Assembly: GCF_006965485.1 (NCBI RefSeq)
Contig: NZ_CP041360.1
Location: 3,472,001 to 3,536,000 of the forward strand
Length of the DNA: 64,000 nt
Reading direction: 5' to 3'
From: Spirosoma sp. KCTC 42546
GTDB lineage: Bacteria; Bacteroidota; Bacteroidia; Cytophagales; Spirosomataceae
Position 1 is the stretch's first letter. Every line of letters starts with the position of its first letter. The position numbers and the translations under genes were made by a program. Below the pieces are notes generated by a model. It saw only the letters and a program-made list of their open reading frames with translations, did not search any database and was not told where the DNA came from. Of the stretch, positions 55,832 to 64,000 are shown one piece after another.

Positions 55832-57319
55832 TTAACGAACCAGCATAACCCGACCACTTCGGGTGAAATACCGCTCCTGATTTACTAAATTTAGAATACT
55901 ATACTGAATGGTCCAGGCATAAATGCCTGAGATACAGGCTTGGTTATGAAATGTTCCATCCCAGGAGTAATCAGCATCTCTACTCACAAAAATCAAACTT
56001 CCCCATCGGTCATAGACCCGAAACAGATAGGAAGTAAACCGGCCTGCGTGCCGAACAACTAACTGATCGTTTAGTAAATCGCCGTTTGGTGAAAAGGCAT
56101 CCGGAATATAAATATCTTCCAGGTGGCAGTTCTGGGCCGTCACCGAAACCGTATCCCGATAGGTACAACCCGCCAGATTCGTTTCGAGCCAGTAAGCTCC
56201 AGTTGAATTGACCGTTACTTGCCGGTTAGTGCTTTGGTTTGACCAGACAAAGGTGGTACCGTTGGGTAAGGCATCCGGAATCGTTAACGTCAGCGAAGTT
56301 CCCTCACAAAGGGTCAAATCATCTCCCAGATTAAATGGCGCATCCGGCCTCCCATCAACAATCAATACGTTTGATTCCGCCGAACACTGCGCCCGCCCCA
56401 CAGCCGACTCATTGATCTGCTGCGTGTTACGAAGCCGATAATAGGTTCGCCCCGCCAGAACCGGATTAATGGTATAGGTAGTCTGACCAGAACCCGGCGC
56501 GGCTGTCCAGTTGCTATTATCCCGACTTTGCTGCCATAAATAAACTGGATTCGGGTAACCGGTAGCCGTACCTACAGTTAAGGTTAGGCGTGTATCAGCG
56601 CATACGGTGGTTTGAGTAGCCGTTGTCGTTGGAAGTTGAATTGTCAGGTCTGGATGAACCGGGCGAAATCCAATATCGTCAATTGCCAGATCATTGCCAC
56701 ATCCGCCGAGACCATTGTTGATCAGTTTGACAACAATAGCATCCGTATTTGTCTGAATCGCGAATTGCATAGTTAGTTGAACCCAGGTAGCTGTTGTTGT
56801 GCGAGGAACAGCTGGCTGGGTAACTTCTTTAATAAGTGTTCCGTCTGTCTGTTCAATCCGCATAACAATAATTGGATTACGAAGACTGTATCCATCACAG
56901 TCGCCTGCTTCCATAATCTTATTCAAATTCAAGGCCCAAAGTGAAAACTCGTATGTAACGCCCGGACAAAGACCCGCCACCTGCTGGCTATAAAATGCGC
57001 TGGGCTGATAGGACGCATTGACGACAAACATATTACCCCGAACATCATTTGCTGTGTGATCTTCTCTCACCTGATGCCAGGCATCACCATGGCAACCGCC
57101 AGATACCGTGTCCATTAGGTTGTATTCGCCATCGCCTGGGCACGTAATCGGTCTATACGTAAAGTTTGTTTGTCCTGCTGGTAAGGCACCGCGTACACCC
57201 GTGCCAAACGTTTCGCAAATAATCGACCCAACACTGCATTGTGCCTGACATACTGCGCTGCTGGTTAGCAGAATCAATACGAAGGAAATCCAGTAAAGAG
57301 CTGATTCATGCCCGGACAT
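55832..57319 (-). CDS. T9SS type-B surface protein with Ig-like middle region
   Basis: A 495-residue exported protein (hydrophobic signal about 9-26). It has an N-terminal beta-sandwich similar to the one at 25169-26173 (CPGDGEYN, and CGNDLAIDDIGF near 210), then two Ig/PKD-like repeats with cysteines (about 235-395). The C-terminal CHU_C tail has IPDAFSPNGDLLNDQ and VYDRWGSLIF, for type-B T9SS export. It is likely a surface adhesin or matrix-binding protein. Together with its paralogue it marks both glycan loci. Confidence 0.87.
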   Translation of the reverse strand: MSGHESALYWISFVLILLTSSAVCQAQCSVGSIICETFGTGVRGALPAGQTNFTYRPITCPGDGEYNLMDTVSGGCHGDAWHQVREDHTANDVRGNMFVVNASYQPSAFYSQQVAGLCPGVTYEFSLWALNLNKIMEAGDCDGYSLRNPIIVMRIEQTDGTLIKEVTQPAVPRTTTATWVQLTMQFAIQTNTDAIVVKLINNGLGGCGNDLAIDDIGFRPVHPDLTIQLPTTTATQTTVCADTRLTLTVGTATGYPNPVYLWQQSRDNSNWTAAPGSGQTTYTINPVLAGRTYYRLRNTQQINESAVGRAQCSAESNVLIVDGRPDAPFNLGDDLTLCEGTSLTLTIPDALPNGTTFVWSNQSTNRQVTVNSTGAYWLETNLAGCTYRDTVSVTAQNCHLEDIYIPDAFSPNGDLLNDQLVVRHAGRFTSYLFRVYDRWGSLIFVSRDADYSWDGTFHNQACISGIYAWTIQYSILNLVNQERYFTRSGRVMLVR

Positions 57320-57419
57320 AATCTGTGTTGGTGTTAGCTATTTATTGACTAACCGACTATCAATGACAATACCTGACAACGAATCACTATGAATGGCCAT
57401 ATATGACAATTTAGTAAAC

Positions 57420-58280
57420 CTACGGATTCGTTGATGTCTTGGTATCGTGGGGGCGCTGCGAGACGAACAGGCTGCCGAAACGCCGTAATTCGATCCCGAT
57501 TTTCAGCCAAACCGTTCGTGAAAAACTGCCATCTTTTTCAAGGGTTCGGGTGCCTGTCCACACACGGGATTTATCCGATTTTACCTGTTTGATACTGCCA
57601 TACTTCATCAGATCGAAGCACATACGGCCGTCTTCGCCCCGAATTTTATGCATCACATACCCTATTTTCAGGGCAGGTTCGCGTAAATACCCCAGGCTCA
57701 TTCCATAGGCATTCAAATGGGGACGCTTTAAATGCCGAATTTCCGCAATGCCATCTTTCATTGTTTCCAGAAGTGAGAGTTTCCAGCGTGGAAATCCAGG
57801 AGATGGAATAAATGAATAACGGCCATACACGCAAACAACCCCAGGCTGCTGCAAGACGGCCATGATCTCATCGACCCAGTCGGGTGGGTACAGGCAGTCC
57901 GAGTCGGCAGTGAGTATATACTTACCCTTGGCGTGCTCCAGACCCATTTGCCGGGCTGGTCCCCAACCCTGAATGGGCTGAAAGACGGTGCGAACCCGAA
58001 GACGGTCCAGCGTTTTCTGCGTCTGATCGGTCGAGTTGTTGTTAACTACCAGAATTTCAAGGGGTATCGTTGTCTTTAATTTTGCCAGAGACGCAATACT
58101 CTTGAGAACATTCACTTCCTCATTCCAGGATGGAATGACAATGCTAACGAGTGGATCTGGATGCTGAAGCGTTTCCAGATCACGGTTTATTTTGTCAAAT
58201 ACCGAATCCGGAATTGCATCGTACGAGGCATAGGGGAAATTAAATTGACTTATCCAGGCGGGTATACTTACGATATTCAT
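57420..58280 (-). CDS. GT2 glycosyltransferase
   Basis: A 286-residue GT-A protein with VSIVIPSWNEEVNVLKS, VVNNNSTDQT and the TADSDCLYPPDW metal site, so the donor fold is clear. The C-terminal half has a basic MHKIRGEDGRM region. It is probably a dolichol/undecaprenyl-phosphate-type or repeat-unit transferase. It lies 24 bases downstream of the acyltransferase gene on the same strand. Confidence 0.9.
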   Translation of the reverse strand: MNIVSIPAWISQFNFPYASYDAIPDSVFDKINRDLETLQHPDPLVSIVIPSWNEEVNVLKSIASLAKLKTTIPLEILVVNNNSTDQTQKTLDRLRVRTVFQPIQGWGPARQMGLEHAKGKYILTADSDCLYPPDWVDEIMAVLQQPGVVCVYGRYSFIPSPGFPRWKLSLLETMKDGIAEIRHLKRPHLNAYGMSLGYLREPALKIGYVMHKIRGEDGRMCFDLMKYGSIKQVKSDKSRVWTGTRTLEKDGSFSRTVWLKIGIELRRFGSLFVSQRPHDTKTSTNP

Positions 58281-58304
58281 AGAGGAAGTTAGTTATGAGT
58301 TGTA

Positions 58305-59384
58305 TTAAAAAGCCGTTGCTTCGGCGGCTGACTTTACCGATCGTTTGGATGAAGGCGTCTGGAGGATTAGTTCAACATGCCGGTAGGTAAAGACCGACAG
58401 CAGATGAACACAGGCCAGACAAACAAGGATATACACTGATTCGCCAATGGCTGTTGCAGGCAGCTTAATTATCTTGAAGAGGAGCAGATCCATGACATTC
58501 AGTACGATCAGGTGATTGAGGTAATAGGAGTACGAGAGTTTACCCAAAAACTCAAAGCGATCCTGAGCCAGTACCTTCGCAATGGCTCCGGTTTCCCGGG
58601 AAAAAACCAGGATAACCAGCGCAAACAAAAAAGGCATTAGCCAACTCTGCGAATGGGTAAACTCATTCACAAAGTACATGGTCAGCCCAAGTAACAGCGC
58701 TTCTGATACAGTAGCGGGCCAATAGTTACCCACAGAAGGCAACCGCCGACTCAGTCGGTACGTGAGCATACCAATGAGAAAACTGTACAAGCATCGAACA
58801 AGACCATAGTCGTAGTTGTAGATGATGTTGCCGTGGTGGCTTACAATAAACCAGGCAATCAAACCGAAGCTGAGGCTACAAATAATTAGTAAATTCTTGC
58901 GGAAAATCACCAGGCAGCATGCCCAGACCAGATAGGTGTAAAATTCAACACTAATGCTCCAGCTAGGTCCGTTCCAGGTAATACGGTCAAACAAATTCAG
59001 CGACTGGGTTAGGGTAAGATTAGCCAGGAATGAAGCGAACGTCTTGTCCGCATAAAAAATCGGATTCGAGAGCTTAACTACATAGCGATCAACCCCATAG
59101 CGAAAAAGTTCAAAGGCAAGAACTAACAGCAGCGTAAACAGATGGAGCGGATACAAACGCTTGAATCGTTTGATGGCAAACGGTTTGATACTGGCCATAT
59201 CCGTAATCTTATCGTAATTACTATAGGTGATTACGAAACCCGATAACACGAAAAAGAAATCGACAAAGATGTCGCTTTTCATAATGAAAGCGATGCCCGA
59301 TAAGACTGTCAGGTGCTGCAAATGGAACAGGATAACCATAATGGCAGCCAGTCCTCTAAATGTATCAACCGCTCGGAATCTCAT
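58305..59384 (-). CDS. Acyltransferase-3 (OafA/YrhL-like) membrane protein
   Basis: A 359-residue protein with about ten hydrophobic helices. The start VDTFRGLAAIMVILFH holds the R and H conserved in the family, and DFFFVLSGFVI follows. Members move acetyl or other acyl groups onto sugars at the membrane, often O-acetylating exopolysaccharides. The gene is 26 bases downstream of the GT4 gene and likely modifies the glycan made by the neighbouring transferases. Confidence 0.93.
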   Translation of the reverse strand: MRFRAVDTFRGLAAIMVILFHLQHLTVLSGIAFIMKSDIFVDFFFVLSGFVITYSNYDKITDMASIKPFAIKRFKRLYPLHLFTLLLVLAFELFRYGVDRYVVKLSNPIFYADKTFASFLANLTLTQSLNLFDRITWNGPSWSISVEFYTYLVWACCLVIFRKNLLIICSLSFGLIAWFIVSHHGNIIYNYDYGLVRCLYSFLIGMLTYRLSRRLPSVGNYWPATVSEALLLGLTMYFVNEFTHSQSWLMPFLFALVILVFSRETGAIAKVLAQDRFEFLGKLSYSYYLNHLIVLNVMDLLLFKIIKLPATAIGESVYILVCLACVHLLSVFTYRHVELILQTPSSKRSVKSAAEATAF

Positions 59385-59410
59385 ATCATAACGCGTTTTC
59401 GGGTTCCAGT

Positions 59411-60508
59411 TCAGGCTAAAGACCTATATACGTCCAGTGTTTTATCGATCGACTTTTTCAATGGAAAGCTTTTCAGTCGCTGCGAACCTAGCTCAACTAG
59501 CTTTGCACGTAAGGCACTATCTGCCAATGTGCTGGAAAGCTTGCTGGTCAGATCGTTCAGGTCTGTCGATTTAAAATAAACGGCGGCATCAGCGGCTACT
59601 TCACGGAAACAGTCCGTATCGCTTAGCAGGATAGGGCACTTTGCTTTAAAGGCTTCCAGGATTGGTAAACCAAAGCCTTCGTACAGCGATGGATAGACAA
59701 ACAGTTGCGTATTCTGATACAGATAATTGAGTTGTTCGTCGGTGGCGTTGATGTGCCGTACCCGATCCGTAAGGCCGAGCCGCATCAGGAATTCCTGATC
59801 TGCTACTTCTACTTTCCCTCCGCCAGTCAGTACTACATTCAAATCGGGCATATCCAGCATCAGCGGCTGGATGGCGTTCATAAATAAATAAAAGTTCTTG
59901 TAGCCGCTTCGGTCGCCAACAAACAACACATAGCGTTCAGGCAGATGAGGTACCGGCTGGAATTGAAGAGGTGTATCCAGCTCAATACCGTGATAGATTG
60001 TAAATACTTTGGCTGGATCGACATTAAAAAAATGGAGCAGATCTTTCCGGGTTGTGTTTGAGATGGCGATGATGGCATCTGCCCGCTCAATATTGAGTCG
60101 CTTTTGCTGGGTGAGTGGGTCCTGCGCCCAGAAATACTCAGGCAAGCGCTCATAGGTCAGGTCATGAATGGTAATGACCAGCGGTTTTTTCAGTAGGTTG
60201 AGGAAGTATGGGTCATAATAGGTGGGATGAAACACATCGAACTCATTTTTTTTAAGGATTCGCTCGCAGTAAAACTTGTTGGCCAGAATGTCTAATTTCT
60301 CGTGTTTATTCATGATCTGGTCGCTAAGTGCACCTTTCATGGCCAATGGTTCATTCTGGAGATAATGATTTTTGGCGTGCAGAACCCCTAGCTGATACGT
60401 GATGTCCTCAGTGTGCTTGATACCTTCAATGATGTTGGCAAAGTAGCGGCTGATACCGCCGTACTTTTGGGTGCTAAATTTCTGGTGATCGATGAATACC
60501 TTCGTCAT
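59411..60508 (-). CDS. GT4 family glycosyltransferase
   Basis: A 365-residue GT-B enzyme. It starts MTKVFIDHQKFSTQKYGGISRY, the glycine-rich acceptor-side loop. It has VLFVGDRSGYKN at the start of the donor domain and YPSLYEGFGLPILEAFKAK with the catalytic-type Glu pair. It probably transfers mannose or a related sugar. It is 30 bases downstream of the GT11 gene, so the two are probably co-transcribed. Confidence 0.93.
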   Translation of the reverse strand: MTKVFIDHQKFSTQKYGGISRYFANIIEGIKHTEDITYQLGVLHAKNHYLQNEPLAMKGALSDQIMNKHEKLDILANKFYCERILKKNEFDVFHPTYYDPYFLNLLKKPLVITIHDLTYERLPEYFWAQDPLTQQKRLNIERADAIIAISNTTRKDLLHFFNVDPAKVFTIYHGIELDTPLQFQPVPHLPERYVLFVGDRSGYKNFYLFMNAIQPLMLDMPDLNVVLTGGGKVEVADQEFLMRLGLTDRVRHINATDEQLNYLYQNTQLFVYPSLYEGFGLPILEAFKAKCPILLSDTDCFREVAADAAVYFKSTDLNDLTSKLSSTLADSALRAKLVELGSQRLKSFPLKKSIDKTLDVYRSLA

Positions 60509-60538
60509 AGTCGTGTGGTTGTAAAACAGTCGGCTTGA

Positions 60539-61411
60539 TTAGAGCGATAACCAGGTTGCGGGTAGCAAATCTTTCGTATCCCAGTCGGGTTTGTCTTTAT
60601 ACCAGTTGCTGGGCGTGATCACCAGTTTATCGGGGTTAGGATTTAGCCAGGCCCCCCACCAGCTGAATGAGCTATTGGCAATAATGTGGTGCTTACAGTG
60701 GCTCATTAACACCAGATCGGCCACATCGCCGGTTGGGCCGGTGTTCTGAACAAATGTGCTATCACCCGGTAAAGGCAAATTCTCCCGAACCCATTCTTTA
60801 TCGTCGCTGAAGACGAAAAAGTGAGGATTTTTAATTTCCTTCGTGATGTGCCGAATGGCCTTCTTGTAATAGTCGAGCCCAATAAAGCCGAACGTTTTAC
60901 TGAACTCAGGGTGGTTTACGTAATCACCCCGACGAACGTGAATGGAAACCGGAGCTGGGGTAGCCCGAATCTGCTGCAGGTACTGATCAAATTCAGGGCT
61001 GGGGGTGGTGCTCAACTGTAAATCGCGCCGAATGATATCGGCACTGCCTTTAAAATAGGCTTCTGATTGCCAGAATCCTTCCAGAATAAGACAACCCGCA
61101 TGAGACCGGAGTACCTGTTCGTCGAAGTGGAATTGTTTCTCCTTCAGAAATAAAAAAAAAGGTTTCAGGCTGCGGTTTGGCAAGAGTTTTGTAGCCTTAG
61201 ACATATACTCGACCGGCGACTCCTGGAGGATTCGGTAGGGGGCCGAAAAGTTGCCAAGCTTAAACGAACGCGAGGTGTCATCACTGTACTGATGTAAATA
61301 ATAACTTAAGTCTGCGTATAAAGGAGTCTTGTTTTTCAGGGAGAGGTGACGACCCACCGCATACTGAAAAAGTTGATTCCCCAAGCCACTTGTTATCCTG
61401 CTGATAATCAT
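60539..61411 (-). CDS. GT11 alpha-1,2-fucosyltransferase-like
   Basis: A 290-residue GT11 protein. The N-terminal motif SGLGNQLFQYAVGRHL and the GDP-fucose binding motif IHVRRGDYV (HxRxGDY) are both clear, and SSFSWWGAWLN near 240 is the third family block. It would add L-fucose (or, in some members, another 6-deoxy or related sugar) from a GDP donor to galactose on a glycan. No GDP-fucose synthesis genes are in the window. It suggests the right-hand polysaccharide is fucosylated. Confidence 0.95.
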   Translation of the reverse strand: MIISRITSGLGNQLFQYAVGRHLSLKNKTPLYADLSYYLHQYSDDTSRSFKLGNFSAPYRILQESPVEYMSKATKLLPNRSLKPFFLFLKEKQFHFDEQVLRSHAGCLILEGFWQSEAYFKGSADIIRRDLQLSTTPSPEFDQYLQQIRATPAPVSIHVRRGDYVNHPEFSKTFGFIGLDYYKKAIRHITKEIKNPHFFVFSDDKEWVRENLPLPGDSTFVQNTGPTGDVADLVLMSHCKHHIIANSSFSWWGAWLNPNPDKLVITPSNWYKDKPDWDTKDLLPATWLSL

Positions 61412-61453
61412 TGCAATTGTTAGTTTATGGATGCTCTGTACGGGTGGGTGGTC

Positions 61454-62410
61454 TCAGAAATGGGTACTTAAAAAAGTAAAAATCTCCTCCCGTTTTCGGG
61501 CATGCAGAATCGTTGCCCCCGACAGTTTCGGGAAAAGTGTTTCGTATTCATTGAACGCGTGTTCGAACCCCCAATTCGGGTCTGACAGGATGATGTTTGT
61601 TCCCCCAAAACAACTGGCCAACGCTGCCGTACCGCCATGCATGGAAATGAAATGGTTGCAGTTGGCGTAGACCATCAGTTGCAGATGATTGTAATTCCTG
61701 ACTACGGAGGGATGATACTTTGCGTACAAATCGTCCATCAGAATTACCTCCGGGTACGTTTCCCGAAGCCAGCTGTGTTCATGGAGAGACATCGTTTCAC
61801 TGTTGTCCTCTACAATTTGGCTGGGCAATGGTCGGTTATAAATGAGTTGATAGCGCGAGCCGTAGGTGCGAATAATACGTTCAAGTGAAGGGATATCCAG
61901 GAAGTTAATGGGCGGCTGATCCCACTCGATGTTGTACTTATTGGCAATAACCAGCAGGGGCTTATCAAACACAAAAACATCATTCTGGTAATGGGCCTTG
62001 TACGGAACCTGCGCCCAGTTTCGGAAACTATAGGTGTAGCTGTGGGTCATATTCGGCACATCATAGTGCGTATACGACTCGGTCCAGATTCGTTTCTGGA
62101 ATCGCTCTTCGTGCTCCGGGCTGAAAAAATAAAAGTCTGCTGTACCCTTGGCCGAAATAGTCTTTTTTAGCGTACCATTTAAATAATGCCAGTAAGCAAA
62201 TGGTAATACATACCGGACTTCCTGATCAAATTCTCCCTGATAACTGATGACTTTATATTTTTCTTTCAGGACGTAATCGCGCAACAGGAAACGGCCCTGA
62301 ACCAGCTTGCAGTAGTAATTGTCCCGGATGAAATACCGCAAATCCTTACGGATCTTTGGATACTTCAGGAGAGCGACTACGTAAAGTGATTTTAAAATAA
62401 GCCGTTGCAT
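61454..62410 (-). CDS. Unrecognised glycan-locus protein (paralogue of 27145-28098)
   Basis: A 318-residue protein that aligns end to end with the one at 27145-28098. Shared blocks include the basic start (RKDLRYFIRDNYY), LPFAYWHYLNGTLKKTIS, ANKYNIEWD, PPINFL and ISMHGGTAALAS followed by FGGTNIILS. It has no signal or membrane segment. It lies between a Wzx flippase and a fucosyltransferase, which strengthens the idea of a transferase role. The family is unknown to me. Confidence 0.72.
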   Translation of the reverse strand: MQRLILKSLYVVALLKYPKIRKDLRYFIRDNYYCKLVQGRFLLRDYVLKEKYKVISYQGEFDQEVRYVLPFAYWHYLNGTLKKTISAKGTADFYFFSPEHEERFQKRIWTESYTHYDVPNMTHSYTYSFRNWAQVPYKAHYQNDVFVFDKPLLVIANKYNIEWDQPPINFLDIPSLERIIRTYGSRYQLIYNRPLPSQIVEDNSETMSLHEHSWLRETYPEVILMDDLYAKYHPSVVRNYNHLQLMVYANCNHFISMHGGTAALASCFGGTNIILSDPNWGFEHAFNEYETLFPKLSGATILHARKREEIFTFLSTHF

Positions 62411-62420
62411 AGATTAGTTA

Positions 62421-62571
62421 GAAGTTTGTAGTTCGCGGTTTGACGTTTATACTTGCGTAAGTATCTGATTTTTAGTAATTTATTTTGATGTTGAGCATGG
62501 CTGTATCGTTTTCCTGAGATAGTCTATTACCTCAATGAGTAACTAACTTCAAACCACGAACTCCAAACTTC
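62421..62571. repeat. Imperfect 27-bp inverted repeat around an intergenic spacer
   Basis: Arms 62421-62447 and 62545-62571 match at 24 of 27 positions when one is reversed and complemented; the spacer is 97 bases. The arms contain a GAAGTTTG..GTTCG..GGTTTGA string. It sits between the flippase stop codon and the next gene on the same strand. It may be a folded 3' end or a dispersed intergenic repeat. Confidence 0.55.
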
Positions 62572-62580
62572 AAACTGTAC

Positions 62581-64000
62581 TCATACCGTTTTTCCCAATG
62601 CTTTCAGGTCTGCCAGCGGGAATTTATACCGGAGTGTCAGGCCAATGTAGATCACTCCTCCCAGCACAATCTGCACAATCGTATGCACTACGCTGACCGA
62701 ATTCGTGAACGATTTGTAGATGGCAATGGCACCGACCATGAGCAGACAGAACAGGACGGGCTTAGCAATGGATTGTGCGAATTCGCTGAGGAACGAGCCA
62801 ATCAGCGTATGTACAATTCGGAAATTCAGGATCAGATTGGCTAGTGTTGCCAGCATAAACGCCACCGCGATGCCGACCACACCCCCGTACTGCGCAAGCA
62901 CATAAACAAGCGGTATTTTAATGAACAGTGTAACAACATTGAGCATAAACAGCAGTTTGGGTTTGCCCTTTGAAAAAGCCAGGGTAAACAACGGATTGCT
63001 GAGGAACGTAAAAATGCTTACGAACACAAAAATTCGGATGAGCTGAATCGTAGGCTCCCAACCTGGGCCATAAAACAGCGGTACTACGCTATCGGCAGTG
63101 ATAAATAAACCAGCCAGTAAAGGCAGGTTGACGTAGCTAAGTAAATCCAGAATAGACAGATACGATTTTTTGAGTTCGTCGGTATCGCCTTTCAGGCGGG
63201 CCAGAATCGGGTAGGCTACTTGTAGTACAATCGGGCTGAGTTTGGAAATTGGGAAGACTGCCAACTGCGAAGCCAGGGTGTAATAGCCTAACTGTTTCAC
63301 ACCCAGCATGCCACCAACCAGAATATTATCGGAGTTCGCTTGAATAAACCCAACAATTCCATCGCCTACATTGTAGAGACCGAATCGTAAATGATCTTTA
63401 ATAAGTGCCAGATCGAATTTTAAAACGGGCGAAAATAAATGCCCACCATAGATAAGTTGAAGGCCCGATTTCAGTGTCTGTTGCGCCAATTGGCCATAAA
63501 TCAGAGCCAATTCGGCGAAACCCAGATAAGCCAGCAGGATAGTTGTAAAGGTACCCACGAGCGTACCCGCCATGTCGATGGTGGCTACTGCCCTGAACTG
63601 TAGCTCTTTCTGTAACAGAAACAGGTAGATCTGTCCGACGTAAACAATGACGAAATACAGGGACGATAATTTAATGACTGGCTCCAGGCGGGGTTCTTTA
63701 TAATAGGCAACAACAAGTGGCCAGCTAAAGAAAACCAGCACGCCCACCACTAAACCCAGTGCCAGGTTCAGTAAGTAAATAGTGGAGAGAACCTGTTGGT
63801 CCTCTTCCTGTTTGTAAATGATGGAATTGGAAAAGCCCAGGTTCGCGAAAATACTGAAGAAGGCAATCAGAAGTGTGCTTACGCTAACAATACCAAACAC
63901 CGACGGCTCAAGCAGGCGGGCCAGTACCGCTACCTGCCCAAACTGCAACAGGGTAGATAGAGCCGTTGATAGGCTCATCCACTTGCCACCACTAATTGCC
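62581..64000 (-). CDS. Wzx-type polysaccharide flippase (partial, start outside window)
   Basis: At least 473 residues of a MOP-superfamily flippase. The frame stays open to the window edge: codons upstream of the first in-window ATG (63978) encode ISGGKW, matching MNGGKW of the paralogue at 21244-22683, so the true start is beyond 64000. It has 12-14 helices and the LARLLEPSVFGIVS start. It should export the repeat unit of the right-hand locus. Confidence 0.93.
   Translation of the reverse strand, partial: AISGGKWMSLSTALSTLLQFGQVAVLARLLEPSVFGIVSVSTLLIAFFSIFANLGFSNSIIYKQEEDQQVLSTIYLLNLALGLVVGVLVFFSWPLVVAYYKEPRLEPVIKLSSLYFVIVYVGQIYLFLLQKELQFRAVATIDMAGTLVGTFTTILLAYLGFAELALIYGQLAQQTLKSGLQLIYGGHLFSPVLKFDLALIKDHLRFGLYNVGDGIVGFIQANSDNILVGGMLGVKQLGYYTLASQLAVFPISKLSPIVLQVAYPILARLKGDTDELKKSYLSILDLLSYVNLPLLAGLFITADSVVPLFYGPGWEPTIQLIRIFVFVSIFTFLSNPLFTLAFSKGKPKLLFMLNVVTLFIKIPLVYVLAQYGGVVGIAVAFMLATLANLILNFRIVHTLIGSFLSEFAQSIAKPVLFCLLMVGAIAIYKSFTNSVSVVHTIVQIVLGGVIYIGLTLRYKFPLADLKALGKTV

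Overview
The window reads as chromosome from an environmental Bacteroidota of the Cytophagales, most like Spirosoma or a close relative. The signs are type IX secretion (T9SS) sorting tails of both kinds, PF06580-type histidine kinase, a Thx ribosomal protein gene, absence of clear Shine-Dalgarno sites, and a cell-surface glycan theme. This placement is inferred from gene content only; no rRNA or tRNA gene was seen.

Left part (1-31.9 kb). After the tail of an unknown gene and a small hypothetical come a GT2 glycosyltransferase, a half-size TolC-like outer-membrane protein, and a Wzz/GumC-type co-polymerase with a decayed kinase domain. These run into a two-gene assembly line: a 2258-aa A-PCP-KS-AT-ACP-aminotransferase hybrid and a 1358-aa C-A-PCP-TE NRPS. 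A convergent GT2 synthase fused to a GH26-like domain closes this block across a 42-bp inverted repeat. Next are a LytS-type sensor kinase, a VapBC-type toxin-antitoxin pair, a Wzx flippase, a secreted T9SS glycosidase, a T9SS type-B surface protein, an Sfp-type phosphopantetheinyl transferase (the likely activator of the carrier domains) and an unrecognised glycan-locus protein. A cytochrome c / sugar isomerase-like / GMC dehydrogenase operon follows.

Middle (32-48.6 kb). Leftward genes form a polysaccharide assembly cluster: two GT-B transferases, a Wzy/O-antigen-ligase-like protein, a small membrane protein, a GT2 and an initiating sugar-phosphate transferase with a receiver-like front end. 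A single-domain response regulator with Glu at the phospho-site lies nearby. Then come a YfhO-like membrane protein, Thx, a GH43-type glycosidase and a FIST sensor / hybrid kinase / Hpt phosphorelay.

Right part (48.6-64 kb). A 1417-aa T9SS glycosidase with four CBM6-like modules is followed by a leftward series: four GT2 enzymes (two a tandem duplicate), a T9SS type-B protein, an acyltransferase-3, a GT4, a GT11 fucosyltransferase, the second copy of the unrecognised protein and a second Wzx flippase that runs off the window.

Five protein families occur once in the left block and once in the right block (GT2 synthase, flippase, T9SS glycosidase, type-B surface protein, unrecognised protein), so the region looks like two related exopolysaccharide loci flanking a core polymerisation cluster. 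The most unusual system is the compact NRPS-PKS-aminotransferase line, set between polysaccharide export and synthesis genes. It is predicted to make a small beta-amino-containing dipeptide-like molecule.
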